In this document: positions 34,514 to 46,741 of the stretch, piece by piece
Layout of the letters: every line of letters starts with the position of its first letter
Numbering within the stretch: the first letter of the stretch is position 1
Source: Potentilla sterilis
Lineage: Eukaryota > Streptophyta > Magnoliopsida > Rosales > Rosaceae
Length of the DNA stretch: 64,000 bases
Reading direction: 5' to 3'
Assembly: GCA_963682095.1 (NCBI GenBank)
Contig: OY821754.1
Span: forward strand, 22,536,853 to 22,600,852
Translations under genes and position numbers: made by a program
Notes under the pieces: generated by a model
The model's database searches: none
Told to the model about the DNA's origin: nothing
Seen by the model: the letters and a program-made list of their open reading frames with translations, nothing else

Positions 34514-36629
34514 TGATGAGTGGCCGAAGCGAGCATCAAGCAATAATAACCCTACAATCGTTAGTAGTATAGACATAAGTAGGGATCGTTCTAGGCCGGG
34601 GATTAAGGGTACCTGAAATATGAAATTGTTAGACAAAAATATATACATATATACATTGAAACGTCACAATGGGGGATTTATATGGATCGGCAACTTATTG
34701 CCTTCTAATGCTAGACACGAAAATAAAAGCTGAAAATAAATTCTAGACTACTATTTACAAGTTTGATCATCATCTCTCACGCATCACATAGCACAAAACA
34801 CACAATTCACATACAAGAATTCATGCAAGACTCGGCAATTTAGTTCAAGTTTCTTAGACTCTATTCAATTCCAATTTCAATTAGAGCCTCAACGGTCATC
34901 TAATCACTAGACTCTCTCTTAAGTATTTTAGAAAACACTCAACGTCGAATCCTAAAATTATACTAATCATGTTTGAAAACACTCAACGTCGAAGACAAAC
35001 ACAAGAGTAATTACGCACAAGAGTCTATAAATTGGAGACATATCTTTAGGTATGGCGTCACTCATCCTATCAACATGCAAGTTCCATGAATTAAGTAACC
35101 TTGATTTTAACAACCTAGAATTCAGTTCGATCGATGCCTAACTCAATCCCAAGTTATTAAGTTGGATGAAATCGCAACCTACACAAGTGCCATGGCCTTG
35201 GCATCATGTAAACATTGATTTTTATGCACGAATTCATGAAACTAATCGAATAAAAACTAAAATTACATGAACATGCTACTGCCCTAATCTAACATACGAA
35301 TTCAAGCATGCAATTGTTTGTAAAATTCATCACATAAATTCCAATAAAAATTGCAACTCATGTTCATCATACAAAACCAAACAAAAACAAAGTATTTTTA
35401 TAACAACAATTGTGACTAAACCAAGAATAAAAATACAAGTCATAGGGATGGATCACACTTTAGAAACCTTGGAGAGTTTCGTCTTGGTGTGGTGAATGAG
35501 GCTCGGCAGTGGCTGAGATAGGTGTGGAATCGATGGTGAATGGTGGTGGAATCGGTGGACTTGTGTTTTTAGGGTTTCGGTTTAGAACTTTGGTAAAGAG
35601 TTTGGCAAAGTTTCGGCTAGTGTTTTGCAAAACATGAGATGATTTTCAGAATGAAAAAGTGGGGTTATATATAGAGGAGAGGGGCTGCCGGCTGCCCTAT
35701 TACAAAAGGTAATCAGAAAACCAATTGGGAAAAGGATTTGAAACCTTCCTTTCATAGTTCAATTAGGTTTTCTTTTTCTGAATTTTTCTTCAAGGCTTGG
35801 GCTTCACATCTTCATGGACTTCTTGTATAGGCTTTGGACTCCATTTGAAAGGTTTTGATCCATCGAAAATGCCCCAAACCGGCAGTTCTTCATTTTGGCA
35901 CAAATCTGCCTATTCCGGCAGCTTCTCCTAGTTTGACTAGGAGAACTTCTTTCTTCATATTTTTCTTCAATGCCATGGCTAGGTGTCATCCTCCTTCCTT
36001 CCTTAAGCTTGGACCATCTTCACATATGCATGTACACCATTTGGTCCATTGAAAACAGAATTTACAAAAAGGAGGCAGTAGCATCCTGGAATCGGCAGAT
36101 TTGATGTTGATGTAGTAACTCCGACATATCTCCCTTCTCGGAGCTCCGATTGATGCGATTCCAAGTCTCATATAAACTAGACACATATGGCTACCTCCAT
36201 GTAAAACAGTTCGGTCAAATTCCTTATGAGTCGACGGGAATGATTTTTCGAAGTTGGATCAAAGTCCCAGGAAAATCCAAGAAGCCCCTGGATTGGAATG
36301 CTCGGACTGCCGTTTTGCAGCCAACTTTTGGAAGACTTCCCGAACTCCGATTGATCTGAAATTATAACACAACATTCCTCAGCATATGAATATTAAGCAC
36401 ACCAAATTTCATAGAATTCGGACAAGGATAGATCGCACTTTCACTCATCTCAAAATCGCGAAAAAGACATATTTTACACTATTTTCCAGATTTCTCAAAC
36501 TTAGTCATTTTTCGGATTCTTAACCATTTTTCACCAAACTCTACCAAATTAACACTAAACTATATTATGACTCTATCTTAGACAAATAAGGGTTAAACAA
36601 AGCATAAACGAAGGCATAAGCATATAATA
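34514..36629 (-). repeat. Athila 3' LTR, main part (interrupted by E3)
   Basis: Starts TGATGAG at 34514. The LTR breaks at the ATA target site of E3 and resumes at 46718-46741, ending CCTATCA. The pieces join to 2,140 bp against 2,142 bp for the intact 5' LTR. Confidence 0.96.
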
Positions 36630-37145
36630 CACTACCAGATCTGAGTGAATAGCCGACGAAAAAAATTTCGTCGGCTATACCTATTTTTCGCCGGCTATAC
36701 CATCTGCCGACGAAATTTTCGTCGGCTATACTTCGTCGGAACAACCCCGTCGGCTATACCAATGGCCGACGAAAAAAACAAATTCGTCGGCTATAGTAGA
36801 GTATGGCCGACGAACTTACCGACGAAAATATTTTTTGTCGGCCAAACCTGGGAGAAATTGCCGACGAATTTCGTCGGATATTTTCGAGTATGGCCGACGA
36901 AATTCATTAATTATTGCCGACGAAATTCGTCGGCTATTGTGTGTTAACAATAGCCGACGATTTTATAAATTTTCGTCGGCTATTGTCTCGAAATATATTA
37001 ATATTTAATAGGCATTAATTAGTTATAGCCGACGAAATAATGTAATTTTCGTCGGCTATACAACTTATAGCCGACGAAAATTGGTAAAATTCGTCGGCTA
37101 TAGTTATTATAGTCGACGAAATAATGCCAAAATCGTCGGCTTTTC
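36630..37145. repeat. E3 subterminal motif array (3' end)
   Basis: More than 20 GCCGACGA / TCGTCGGC motifs with occasional one-base variants. Well preserved compared with the E1 arrays. Confidence 0.93.
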
Positions 37146-37298
37146 TTACATTTGGGAAAAAAAAATTAAATTATTTTCTAAATTACCATTCCAAGCAACC
37201 TGCAAATCACAAAAACAGTCCATGCATTTGCACCAACAAGAAACACGTCTAAATACCCTTTTTATTAAATTCGTTCTAATATACATAAACCCTAAACC

Positions 37299-39646
37299 CT
37301 AATCATCACCTAAACTACTAAAGTCCACCAGGTCATCCCCAGCATCCTGCTCTCCATCAGGCTCGTCATCCTGCTGACCGAACTCGGGAGGTTGAGGCAT
37401 TGGAGGTTTCGCTAACCGCTGAAACGGGGGCGGGGGTGAAAGGCCTTGTTGTTGTGCCGCGAACATCTCATACCACCAGGTTTGTTGGCCGTCGTAGTTG
37501 TGTTGCCGAATTCTGTCGCATTCGGCATGCCAACCGGCCATATCCAAATGATACTGCTGTGTTCTGCGGCGCAGCTCCAAATGATACTGCTGTGTGCTGC
37601 GGCGCAGCTCCTGTACTGTCTGGGACGAGGTCGCGAATTCTGCGGCCAATCGCTGCACTTCCCCCCTCATATGTTGGCTCTCCCCGCCTCCCTTCTTTTG
37701 ACCTCCCTTAGTGGTCTTCAGAAGCCCTAGTCCAGAACTTCCCAAACCCCGGCAGTAGTAGTTGTTTGACCAGTTTGGGAAGGCTGCGTCGAACATCCTC
37801 GCTGCCGTTTGGACACTGGACCGGTCGACATGGCGCATGGCTTCTTCCAGATCTGCCTCTGAAATGTTCGGTTGTGTCTCCCGAACTACTTGCTGGAACA
37901 CCTCTTCTTCGGCCCGGTTGACCCTCTCCTAAGTGGACGGGAAAAAAAAAATTAATATTATAATAAATATATAATTAAGTAAAATTAATAATTAAAATTT
38001 TAAAATTGTAATGAACGACTTACGAGCTGTTCTGTCGCTTGTGGATAAGCGATCTTGAACGTCTCCACGTACGGGTTGCTATCAGGATGATCTCTAAGCG
38101 CCTCCTCCTGATATTGTGCAAACGGCCGTGAACCAGCATGATGGGGGGTTGTGTTCCGGCGGCGGTTCTCAGAGTTTATCCGAGAACGTTGCTTTAAACA
38201 AATAATAAAATGTTAGAAAAATGCATAAAAAAATATTAGTGTAATAATTATAAAATAATTAAACTAATAATTAAAATTTTAACAAAATAAATATTTTTAC
38301 TGAAGTTTAGTATTTACCTGCATAACTGGGTTGTTGAAGTCTACTGTCTTCAACCAACGCCACTCGTACTCCCTGAACATGAACTCCCTGGGAGTACCCA
38401 TACGACCAAGGTTGTCGTATTCTTTATAGTGGGAACGCAGCTCGTTCTTCCACTCTTTGAACCTACGAAAAAAACAAAAGTGCATTAGAAATATTATTAA
38501 TATCATAAAATATTAATAATTATAAGATAATTATAATATCATAAAAACAAACGTACCTCGAGTTCTGCTGGGTGTCCGCCCAATCCCGCCTGTGTTCGGC
38601 AATCTCAAAGAATGTCTGAAAAATAATATTTTATTAGTTTTACAATTGTAATAATACCGAAAATTATTAAATATTACGATAAATAAATTAAAATTTTCAA
38701 ATTACTCACCGACGCGACGTTGTTCACCTCCCTCTTTATCTCTTCGGGCACATCAGCCCACCGGGTCCACAACATAGGGACTCTGTCCCTAATCAGTGAC
38801 CCCACGCAACCCGAGTAGTCGCGTTTTTTCTTCCCCGGAACCTCCTGATTAGGAGGTTCGTTGATCTGAATCCTGCCGCTGCGCTCAACAGTTCTCCTGA
38901 GCGTGTCAAAACATATGACACCTCTCGTATTCCTCCGTGAACTGCTAGCGGCTGTCCCTATCACAAAAACGACGATTGGTTAATAAAATTAAATATTAGT
39001 GCGTTAATTTTAATAAAATATTTAATTAATAAAATCAAATGTTACCTGAACTGGATGACTCGTCTGTCGACTTTCCTTTTCTCCTCGCCGAAATAAGGTG
39101 GTTAGGGTTCTCAAATGGCTGCTGCTGGTATGCCTCCGCAGCACTCACGTACTGAGGCATATCAGGCCATATGGGCACACCCTGATAGTCGACCTCCGGT
39201 ATCGCCGGAATGTTGTACGGGAGGTAGAGCTGGTTTGGGAGAGTAGGCCCCTCAGTCAAGTCAGCAGCAGACTGAGTCGGACTCGGCATCGGCTCCCGAT
39301 GAAACTCAGGCATACGAACCTGAGGAACGTCGGCAGCTATCTCCTCGTGAAATAGCTGCCGACTAAACCTCGGAGCCACGGAGGGACCGACATTCGGAAG
39401 TGAAGTGCTCGACGGCCGCCCCGCCTGGAGAAGGGTCTGGTGCCAAGAACTCACACTCCGCCGCGGCTGGGCTGCATCCACAGTCCTCTGCGGCTGGGAT
39501 GAATCTACACTCCTCCGCGGCTGGCTGGTGGTCCTCTCAGGCTGGCTAGCGGTCCTCTCGGAGTCTGCGGAACCGGCGGAATTTCTAGAACCTCTAGATC
39601 TGCCGGCACGACGGCCTCCGAATAGGTTTCTTAATGCATCGGCCAT
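37299..39646 (-). CDS. E3 second CACTA gene (TNPA-like, Transposase_24 type), open
   Basis: Six exons on the - strand: 39646-39046, 38957-38710, 38615-38557, 38462-38318, 38191-38024 and 37928-37299. All have GT-AG borders and add to 1,851 nt, exactly 617 codons, without an internal stop. The ATG directly follows an AG acceptor, so the 5' UTR is spliced (intron about 39647-40133). The N-terminal 90 residues are Arg/Ser-rich (LFGGRR, then QPRRSV repeats). Core words are RDRVPMLWTRWADVP (exon 2), FREYEWRWLK (exon 4) and RPFAQYQEEAL (exon 5). Exon 6 has RGLGSSGLGLLKTTKGGQKK, a helical Arg/Gln/His-rich stretch and an acidic end (DEPDGEQDAGDDLVDFSSL). It probably binds the GCCGACGA arrays. Its open state contrasts with the four stops in the transposase of the same element. 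Confidence 0.88.
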
Positions 39647-39829
39647 CTAAAGCCCGAGGCATTAATACATTAATTGATATTAAATTATATTATATTAAAT
39701 AACAAATTCTAATTAATATAATAACCAATAATTCTAACATATTTTAATATAACAATTTATATAATAACCAATTTATACGTATAAATTATACAATTACACC
39801 TAAATTATACAATTAAAATTAATTTTAAA

Positions 39830-40090
39830 AAAAATTACCTATATTAACATAAATACCTAAATTATACCTAAATTAACATAAATACATAAATTATACCTAA
39901 ATTAACATAAATACATAAATTATAAATAAATGAACATAAATACATAAATTATACCTAAATTAACATAAATACATAAATTTAGGTATAAATACATAAATTA
40001 TACCTAAATTAACATAAATACATAAATTATACCTAAATTTACATAAATTAACATAAATTATACCTAAATTAACAATTATATCTAAATTAA
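39830..40090. repeat. AT-rich minisatellite, unit about 28-30 bp
   Basis: The words TACCTAAATTAACATAAATA and CATAAATTATA alternate about eight times, with small length changes. It lies in the 5'-UTR intron of the E3 second gene, at the place where E1 has its unrelated 122-bp array. Confidence 0.85.
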
Positions 40091-40354
40091 CAATTAATTA
40101 ACATAAATGAAAAAAAAAAAAAAAAAAACTTACATTGATTTTGCAGAGGAGAAGGAGGCCGGCCGGAGGAGAGAGGAGGAGGGACAGGCCGGAGGAGGAG
40201 GAGGGAAAAGGTGGCCGGCCGGAATAGGGAGGAGGAAGAGGGAGGAGGGGCCGGGGCTCTGCCGGATTGGAGGAGGAAGAGGGAGGAGGGCCGGTTTTGG
40301 AAAAATGCAGCAAATGGAGGCTAGGGTTCGGCTGCAACAAACTTATACCCGAAA

Positions 40355-40585
40355 GTATAGCCGACGAATTAAAAAGATTTCGTCGGCTATACTTAAGAAT
40401 AGCTGACGACATTCTCTAATTCGTCGCCTATACTTAAGAATAGCCGACGAAATTCTTTAATTCGTCGGCTATAGTTTAGGCGCTCAGCAGCCGTCCGATC
40501 TCCCCCATCCAACGGCGGACAATGAAAAGGCGCGGATCACTAGAGTTTAGCCGACGAAATAGAATTTTCGTCGGCTAAACTTTTG
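40355..40585. repeat. E3 internal motif array at the second-gene promoter
   Basis: About eight GCCGACGA-type motifs in inverted pairs, directly upstream (- sense) of the GC-rich 5' UTR (40134-40330) of the TNPA-like gene. One of each of two pairs is off by one base. Confidence 0.88.
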
Positions 40586-40589
40586 GTCA

Positions 40590-41904
40590 AACTGCGAAGT
40601 CAAACCTCTAAACGCTTTAAAACGGAAATTGGCCCGTCTAAATGACGTTTTTTGGCCTGATCTTCAACAGAGAATAGTTTCAGATCGATGAGACGCAACT
40701 AATCGTATAAAAATTTTCCTCAAAATATTTACCGACCGTCATGCTACACATAGGAAAACGGAAGTAAAAAACAGCTAACCGCAACATTCGGCACACAGAT
40801 TTTGTCGGAATCTTCTCATTTTTCAACCGTAGACGTATTTCAATATTTCGGTCATATCTTATTTCACGATACATTTTCATTTGAAGGGTCTACGTATAGT
40901 AACTATTTGAAACTATACATTCACTTAAACACTTGGTAAACAAGTTAAGGAACATTAGTGCATATGTTCCGATTTTGAATCTAAAAGTTTGGAAAATCTA
41001 TTCCAACCGTCAGATATCACCGTTAAGATTAAATACATGTATGAAAAAAAATCCAACTACATCTGACAACGTTAACGGATCGATCGGGATGGTCAACCGG
41101 GTGAGTCAAACCTCTAAACGCTTTAAAACGGAAATTGGCCCGTCTAAATGACGTTTTTTGGCCTGATCTTGAACAGAGAATAATTTTAGATCGATGAGAC
41201 GCAACTAATCGTATAAAAATTTTCATCAAAATATTTACCGAGAGTCAGGCTATTCATAGGAAAACGGATGTAAATAACAGGTAACCGCAACATTCGGCAC
41301 ACAGATTTTGTCGGAATCTTCTCATTTTTCAACCGTAGACGTTTTTCAATATTTCGGTCATATCTTATTTCACGACACATTTGCATTTGAAGAGTCTACA
41401 TATAGTAACTATTTGAAACTATATATTCACTTAAACACTTAGTAAACAAGTTAAGGAACATTAGTGCATATGTTCCGATTTTGAATCTAAAAGTTGGGAA
41501 AATCTATTCCAACCGTCAGATATCACCGTTAAGATTAAATACATGTATGAAAAAAAATCCAACTACATCTGACAACGTTAACGGATCGATCGGGATGGTC
41601 AACCGGGTGAGTCAAACCTCTAAACGCTTTAAAACGGAAATTGGCCTGTCTAAATGACGTTTTTTGGCCTGATCTTGAACAGAGAATAGTTTTAGATCGA
41701 TGAGACGCAACTAATCGTATAAAAATTTTCCTCAAAATATTTACCGACCGTCAGGCTACCCATAGGAAAACGGTAGTAAAAAACAGTTAACCGCAATATT
41801 CGGCACACAGATTTTGTCGGAATCTTCTCATTTATCAACCGTAGACGTTTTTCAATATTTCGGTCATATCTTATTTCACGACACATTTGCATTTGAAGGA
41901 TGAA
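40590..41904 (-). repeat. E3 506-bp tandem repeat, ~2.6 copies
   Basis: Three copies of the same unit; their 66-codon ORFs start at 41892, 41386 and 40880, each 506 bases apart. The units are about 95% alike by eye and homologous to the E1 and E2 arrays. All copies read the ORF in the sense of the element's genes. Confidence 0.92.
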
Positions 41905-41967
41905 GTAATGGTTTGTCGATAGTGATAGAAAATGGAAGCTGCTCTTTTTTTTTTTTTTTTTTTAATC

Positions 41968-42092
41968 ATAGCCGACGAAATCAACCTAGTACTCGTCGGC
42001 TATTCTTTTGTCGTTTTCGGTCAAAAATAGAATATTTATTTTTAAAAAAACTTATGGCCGACGAAATAATGCATTTTTCGTCGGCTATTCTC
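41968..42092. repeat. E3 internal motif cluster after the transposase gene
   Basis: Four GCCGACGA / TCGTCGGC motifs in two inverted pairs, about 230 bases downstream (- sense) of the transposase stop, matching clusters in E1 and E2. Confidence 0.85.
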
Positions 42093-42322
42093 TGAAAAAA
42101 AAAACAAAAAAAATCAGTGGTTTTACACCTCTCCTATTTCGATGTCCTGTTCACATATAACAAAAATTGAACATAAAAAACCAGAAACCCAACAGTCAAC
42201 ATATTTCAAATTTTTTTTTAAGGGGTTTGGAACCCAGCCTAGCTGGGAGGCTCATCCCCACACCCGTTTATTAGAAATGATCGAGTGGATTACAAATGAA
42301 AGGATTACATCATCTAAATTAC

Positions 42323-45300
42323 TTAATTCGTCGGATTGTAATCGGAATCATTGGATGAGTCTTCTTCGGTTTCTGAATTGCTCGATAGGGGTAATCTATG
42401 TCGTTCCTCACCACTAGAGTCCTCGTTAGTTTCTTCATTTGGATCAACATCAACAAGCAGTGGCTCTTCACGTCGAATTCGCACCGGCGTGTCTAGGCGA
42501 ATAAAAGAGGAGTCAGGAATACCGTTTGAGTTGGGCTTTTGATACGCGGTGCCCCCTTCCTCGTTCTCTTCAGCCACTCCAAGTGTAGACGCCCGGTAAA
42601 TGTTGTGATGGTGGATAGTGTTGACTACTTTGCACGGGTCACCCTTGGCGAGATCATCAAGATAAAACACTTGTTTCACCCATGTGGCTAAAACGAACGG
42701 GTCGTCCTCATACCATGATGTACTAGTGTTCACAGAAGTTATGCCGTATTGATCGGTTTTCATGCTCTGCGGCCGTGTGTCAAACCATCTACACTTGAAA
42801 AGGTGCACTTTCATGCCTTCCCCGTAATGCAGTTCCACAACTGAATGGAGAACACCGTAATAGTCAACTCCACCATCCCCACCACGTGCCATAACCCCTG
42901 AATTTTGTGTTTTCAGTCTGAGGTCTCTGTCTTCACATCGAAATAACACACCATTCACCTTGCACGTCGCTTAAACTTTTGAATAGACCGGCCTCATCGC
43001 TAAAAGTCTGAGTTCGTGCGACTAATTTGGGTGATTATCATTTTGAATAAGGTCCATCTGCAACCATCAGAATCAACTATAAATATGAATAAATATACAC
43101 AATAATATATGAACACGTATAGAATAGTGTTAAAGTTACGTACCCAGCGGCCGAAATACTCTGCGAATGTCCGGTTGTGGTAATCGACATCACCTCGTAC
43201 TTGTTCACAGTGTAGATGTATGTTCTTCCAAAACTGAACTTCTGGACAGTTGATTAGTACCCACCAATGTGCAATGGCTACCTCATAATCTTTCAACTTG
43301 TAGGAAACTGGCATGTTTCCACCGAGTACAACATCGTCGGAGAGTATGGAAAGATTGAACTGTGAAGGTACATCTTCCGGTATGCTTTCCTGTAACGCTC
43401 CTAAATACAGCTTCATGTAGGTGACGCACTCGTGCGCAATATATGCTTCAGCTATACATCCTTCAGGTGCGGATCTGTTTTGGACAAAACCACCGTATTG
43501 TCCAAGTTGCCTATAAATCAAGTTTTTAAAGTGTTATGATAATACATTAACACTATATCACATATATTGATGAGGAAATTAACATAAGGTGTAAAATATG
43601 TACCTTTCCATCAGATACATCCAAGTGAAGTGCACATGACCGATAAGCAACAACTGCCGAGGAAGATGGATCATGAGGTGAGGCATGATGTCGAAAAAAT
43701 TTGGAGGAAATATCATCTCAAATTTACACATGATATGAACGATGTCTTGTTGCATTTCCCGGAGGTCAGATTTTCTCACTTCCCGTGTGCATACCTTCTG
43801 GAAAAATCTTGCCAACGCTACTAACGGCTTCACAACGTGACGGGGAAGGAACGGTCGAATGAAAACAGGGAAGAGACGTTGTAGCAGGATATGATTGTCA
43901 TGACTTTTCAACCCGTACAGATTGTTGAATTGTCTGTTCACACACTTGGCTATATTTCCATCAAAGCCTGAAGGATACTTGGCCCGACTTATCCAATGGA
44001 AAATTTTTGGTTTATGCTCAGGCTTGACGGTGTAAGGAGCTTGAGGCATTTTTCTCTTCCCTTGTTTCTACCATAGTTGTTTTCTGATATTCATGTTTTG
44101 CAGATCAGTGCGAGCCTTAGGACCGTCTTTCGTCTTCCCCTCCAAGTTCAGCGTTGTGCCCACCACACTTTCAGAAACATTTTTTTCTATGTGCATAACG
44201 TCTAGGAAGTGACGGATCAACAACTCACACCAGTACGGGAGTTCCCACAATATGCTCTTATGTGTCCAGAATTTGTACTGCTCAGGTCTTTCAGGTATTT
44301 CCGCTACAATATCGGGATGATTGCTGAGGGGCCCAAAATCGTACTCATTAAGCACTGCTAAAATTTCTCTTCCCGTCCATCTTCTGGGAGGACCACCGTG
44401 TTCTTCGGTTCCATCAAATGCGGCAGACTCGTAACGCCAGTGGTGATCTGCCGGAAGGAACACACGATGACCCATTCGGCATATCTTGTTGCAATGAGGG
44501 GTGCTCCCATAATCGCTGAGGCACTCTGGACAAGCCTTGTATCCCCTAAGAACGCTGCCCGACAACATCCCATAAGCAGGAAAATCACTAATGGTACCAA
44601 TAACCATGGCATGCATCTGGAACGTCTCCTGCTTGTACTTGTCAAAAGTGGGATGACCAACGTCCCACAATACCTTAAGCTCTTCAATCAATGGTCTCAT
44701 ATACACATCGAGACATTTCCCTGGGTAACCAGGCCCCGGAATCAACAACGTCAACATATTATATTTCTTCTTCATGCACATCCACGGAGGAAGGTTGTAA
44801 GGTACCAAAAACACCGGCCATATACTGTATGAAAGACTCATAGTGCCGAAAGGGTTGAACTCGTCGGTTGAGAGCCCGAGCTTGACGTTTCTGACATCTC
44901 ACGCAAAATGAGGAAACTCATTGTTTATATGCTTCCAAGCCGCTCCGTCAGAGATGTGTGTCATGATATCTGCGTCTCCCGCGTCCCGCTCACCGTGCCA
45001 CCTCATAGCTTTTGCGGTGATTTCTAACATGTACAACCGCTCAAGCCTATCTCTCAACGGAAAATACCGAAGCACTTTCACAGGTTTCCTATTGCCTGCT
45101 CCCGTCAACTTATATCGGTCAGACTGACATATCAGACATGCGTCAAGGCTAGCAAGGTTATTCCCTTCTGCATCTTTACCCCAGAAGAGAACGCAGTCAA
45201 ATGCGCATGCATGGATCTTAATGTAGGAAAGCCCTAGATCTTTGAGGATACTTCGGACCTGACGGTGATTGGTAGGATTACGATGACCCTCCTCCAATAA

Positions 45301-45876
45301 CGAAGAAGTGTACTGTAGATATTCATCCACTTGCCTGATGCTCCCTTTTGTCTCGACTTTAATCCTCATTACCTCCATCACACTTTGAAGAACTGTCTTC
45401 TCAGAACTTGAAGACACAGGGGTCTGTTGCAATGCAATCAGTTTGTTGTACTTGTCAAAGGCAGCAGTGTTGACAACTTGTGGGAACGGCTGCATCGGGT
45501 CCTGCATATATTGTTCCCCACGTACACCGCTTTCAAAAGGAAACACGTCGTTGACGAATGCCATTGTTGGATCGTTGGATGTACTACTACTGCCCGCCTC
45601 AAAATACTGCCCATGATCATGCGATCCATCTAATGATGGCTCACCGTGATATATCCAACGTGTGTACTTCGGCCAAAACCCATTACTCTTTAGGTGCTCC
45701 CATACTGTCCTAATCGGAAATCGACACATATCACTGCGACACTTACATTTCTTGCACGGGCAATAATGGTATTTCCCGTTTGCATTTTCCTCGACAAACT
45801 GCAAAAAATCCACAACTCCTGTAGTGTATCGTCGGTCATGCCTTGGAAGCGAAATCCAACTCTTATCTCGATCCAT
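42323..45876 (-). pseudogene. E3 TNP2-type CACTA transposase with four nonsense codons
   Basis: Exons 45876-43604, 43510-43144 and 43057-42323 join in frame to 1,125 codons without any frameshift. A 5'-UTR intron (46276-45884) precedes the ATG, as in E1 and E2. Regions as in E2: Cys cluster CPCKKCKC, Transposase_21 core (KVRSILKDLGLSYIKIHACA type words), DUF4218-like (YGLKSHDNHILLQRLFP) and DUF4216-like (YGVLHSVVELHYG, KCRWFDT). Stops by comparison with E1: 44896-44898 (TGA for TCA), 44065-44067 (TAG for TTG), 43022-43024 (TAG for TGG) and 42971-42973 (TAA for TAT). It cannot make a full enzyme, so this copy needs help to move. Confidence 0.93.
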
Positions 45877-46407
45877 ATATAGCCTGATAATAATATATAT
45901 GTATAACTTTAATTAATAATAAATTAATTAACACATATATATATTACAATATATATTATTATCAACATCAACTCATATATATATATACCATTAATTAACA
46001 ACCATTATTTAAGTTCATTACACTATCAACAACCATTAATTAACATATTTATATATATTTTAACACTAATTAAAATAACATTATTAAATTAAAACACATA
46101 ATTATACTCTAACTGAAAATCAACTCAACTACAACTCAAATTCAACATATATACATACATTCTAACACTAAAACAACAACAAAACAAAAAATCACTTACT
46201 ATATCAAAATCACTAAAACTCAAAATCAACTCAACTAAAACTCAAAATCAACATATATACATGTACATATACGTACCTATATATAGCTCCACAATGTAAG
46301 AGAGGACGGATTTCAACAATACCCACAGATTTTTCACTCTTTCTCCCGTTTTTTTTCCGTTTTTTTTTAAATGAGCAGCTTCTGTCCAGATCTGAAAATA
46401 TAAAGAC

Positions 46408-46714
46408 TTATAGCCGACGAAAATGTCAACTTTCGTCGGCCAAACTTTCTAAAGTTTTCGTCGGCCAAACTTTTTAAAAGAAAGGCCGACGAAAATCCAA
46501 ATCGTCGGCCATTCTTGGGGTATAGCCGACGAAAAATATTTTTTAGTTACGAAAGAAAAAATCGTCGGCCATTCTTGGGGAATAGCCGACGATTTTTTAT
46601 TTTTGCCGACGAAAGAAAAAATCGTCGGCCATTCTGGGGAATAGCCGACGAAAATAGTATGTCGTCGGCCGTTTTTTTTTTTTTTCGTCGGCTATACTAT
46701 TTTTTCTGGTAGTG
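46408..46714. repeat. E3 subterminal motif array (5' end)
   Basis: About 13-15 GCCGACGA / TCGTCGGC motifs between the TIR and the transposase 5' UTR. The spacing is more regular than at the other end (an ATCGTCGGCCATTCT word repeats three times, 46500-46635). Confidence 0.92.
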
Positions 46715-46717
46715 ATA

Positions 46718-46741
46718 TCATCGCACATTGTGCTCCTATCA
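46718..46741 (-). repeat. Athila 3' LTR, terminal 24 bases beyond E3
   Basis: TCATCGCACATTGTG and CTCCTATCA, the end of the interrupted LTR, identical to the corresponding part of the 5' LTR (57717-57740). Confidence 0.95.

Larger units (their letters stand above)
36630..46714 (-). mobile_element. CACTA transposon E3, inserted in the Athila 3' LTR
   Basis: A 10,085-bp element that begins CACTACCAGATCTGAG (36630) and ends TTCTGGTAGTG (46714), with target duplication ATA (36627-36629, 46715-46717). The empty site is preserved in the other LTR (57712-57716 region, CATATAATATCATCG). It carries, on the - strand, a TNP2-type transposase (45876-42323, four stop codons) and an open TNPA-like gene (39646-37299). 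Between them lie 2.6 copies of the 506-bp repeat. It has the same architecture and subfamily as E1. It is the innermost layer of the nest and must be younger than the Athila insertion. Confidence 0.97.

Noticed and set aside
34514..36629. Solo LTR
   Set aside because: The second LTR is present at 55599-57740 with a shared TGTGT duplication and coding sequence between; the element is complete apart from the E3 insertion.
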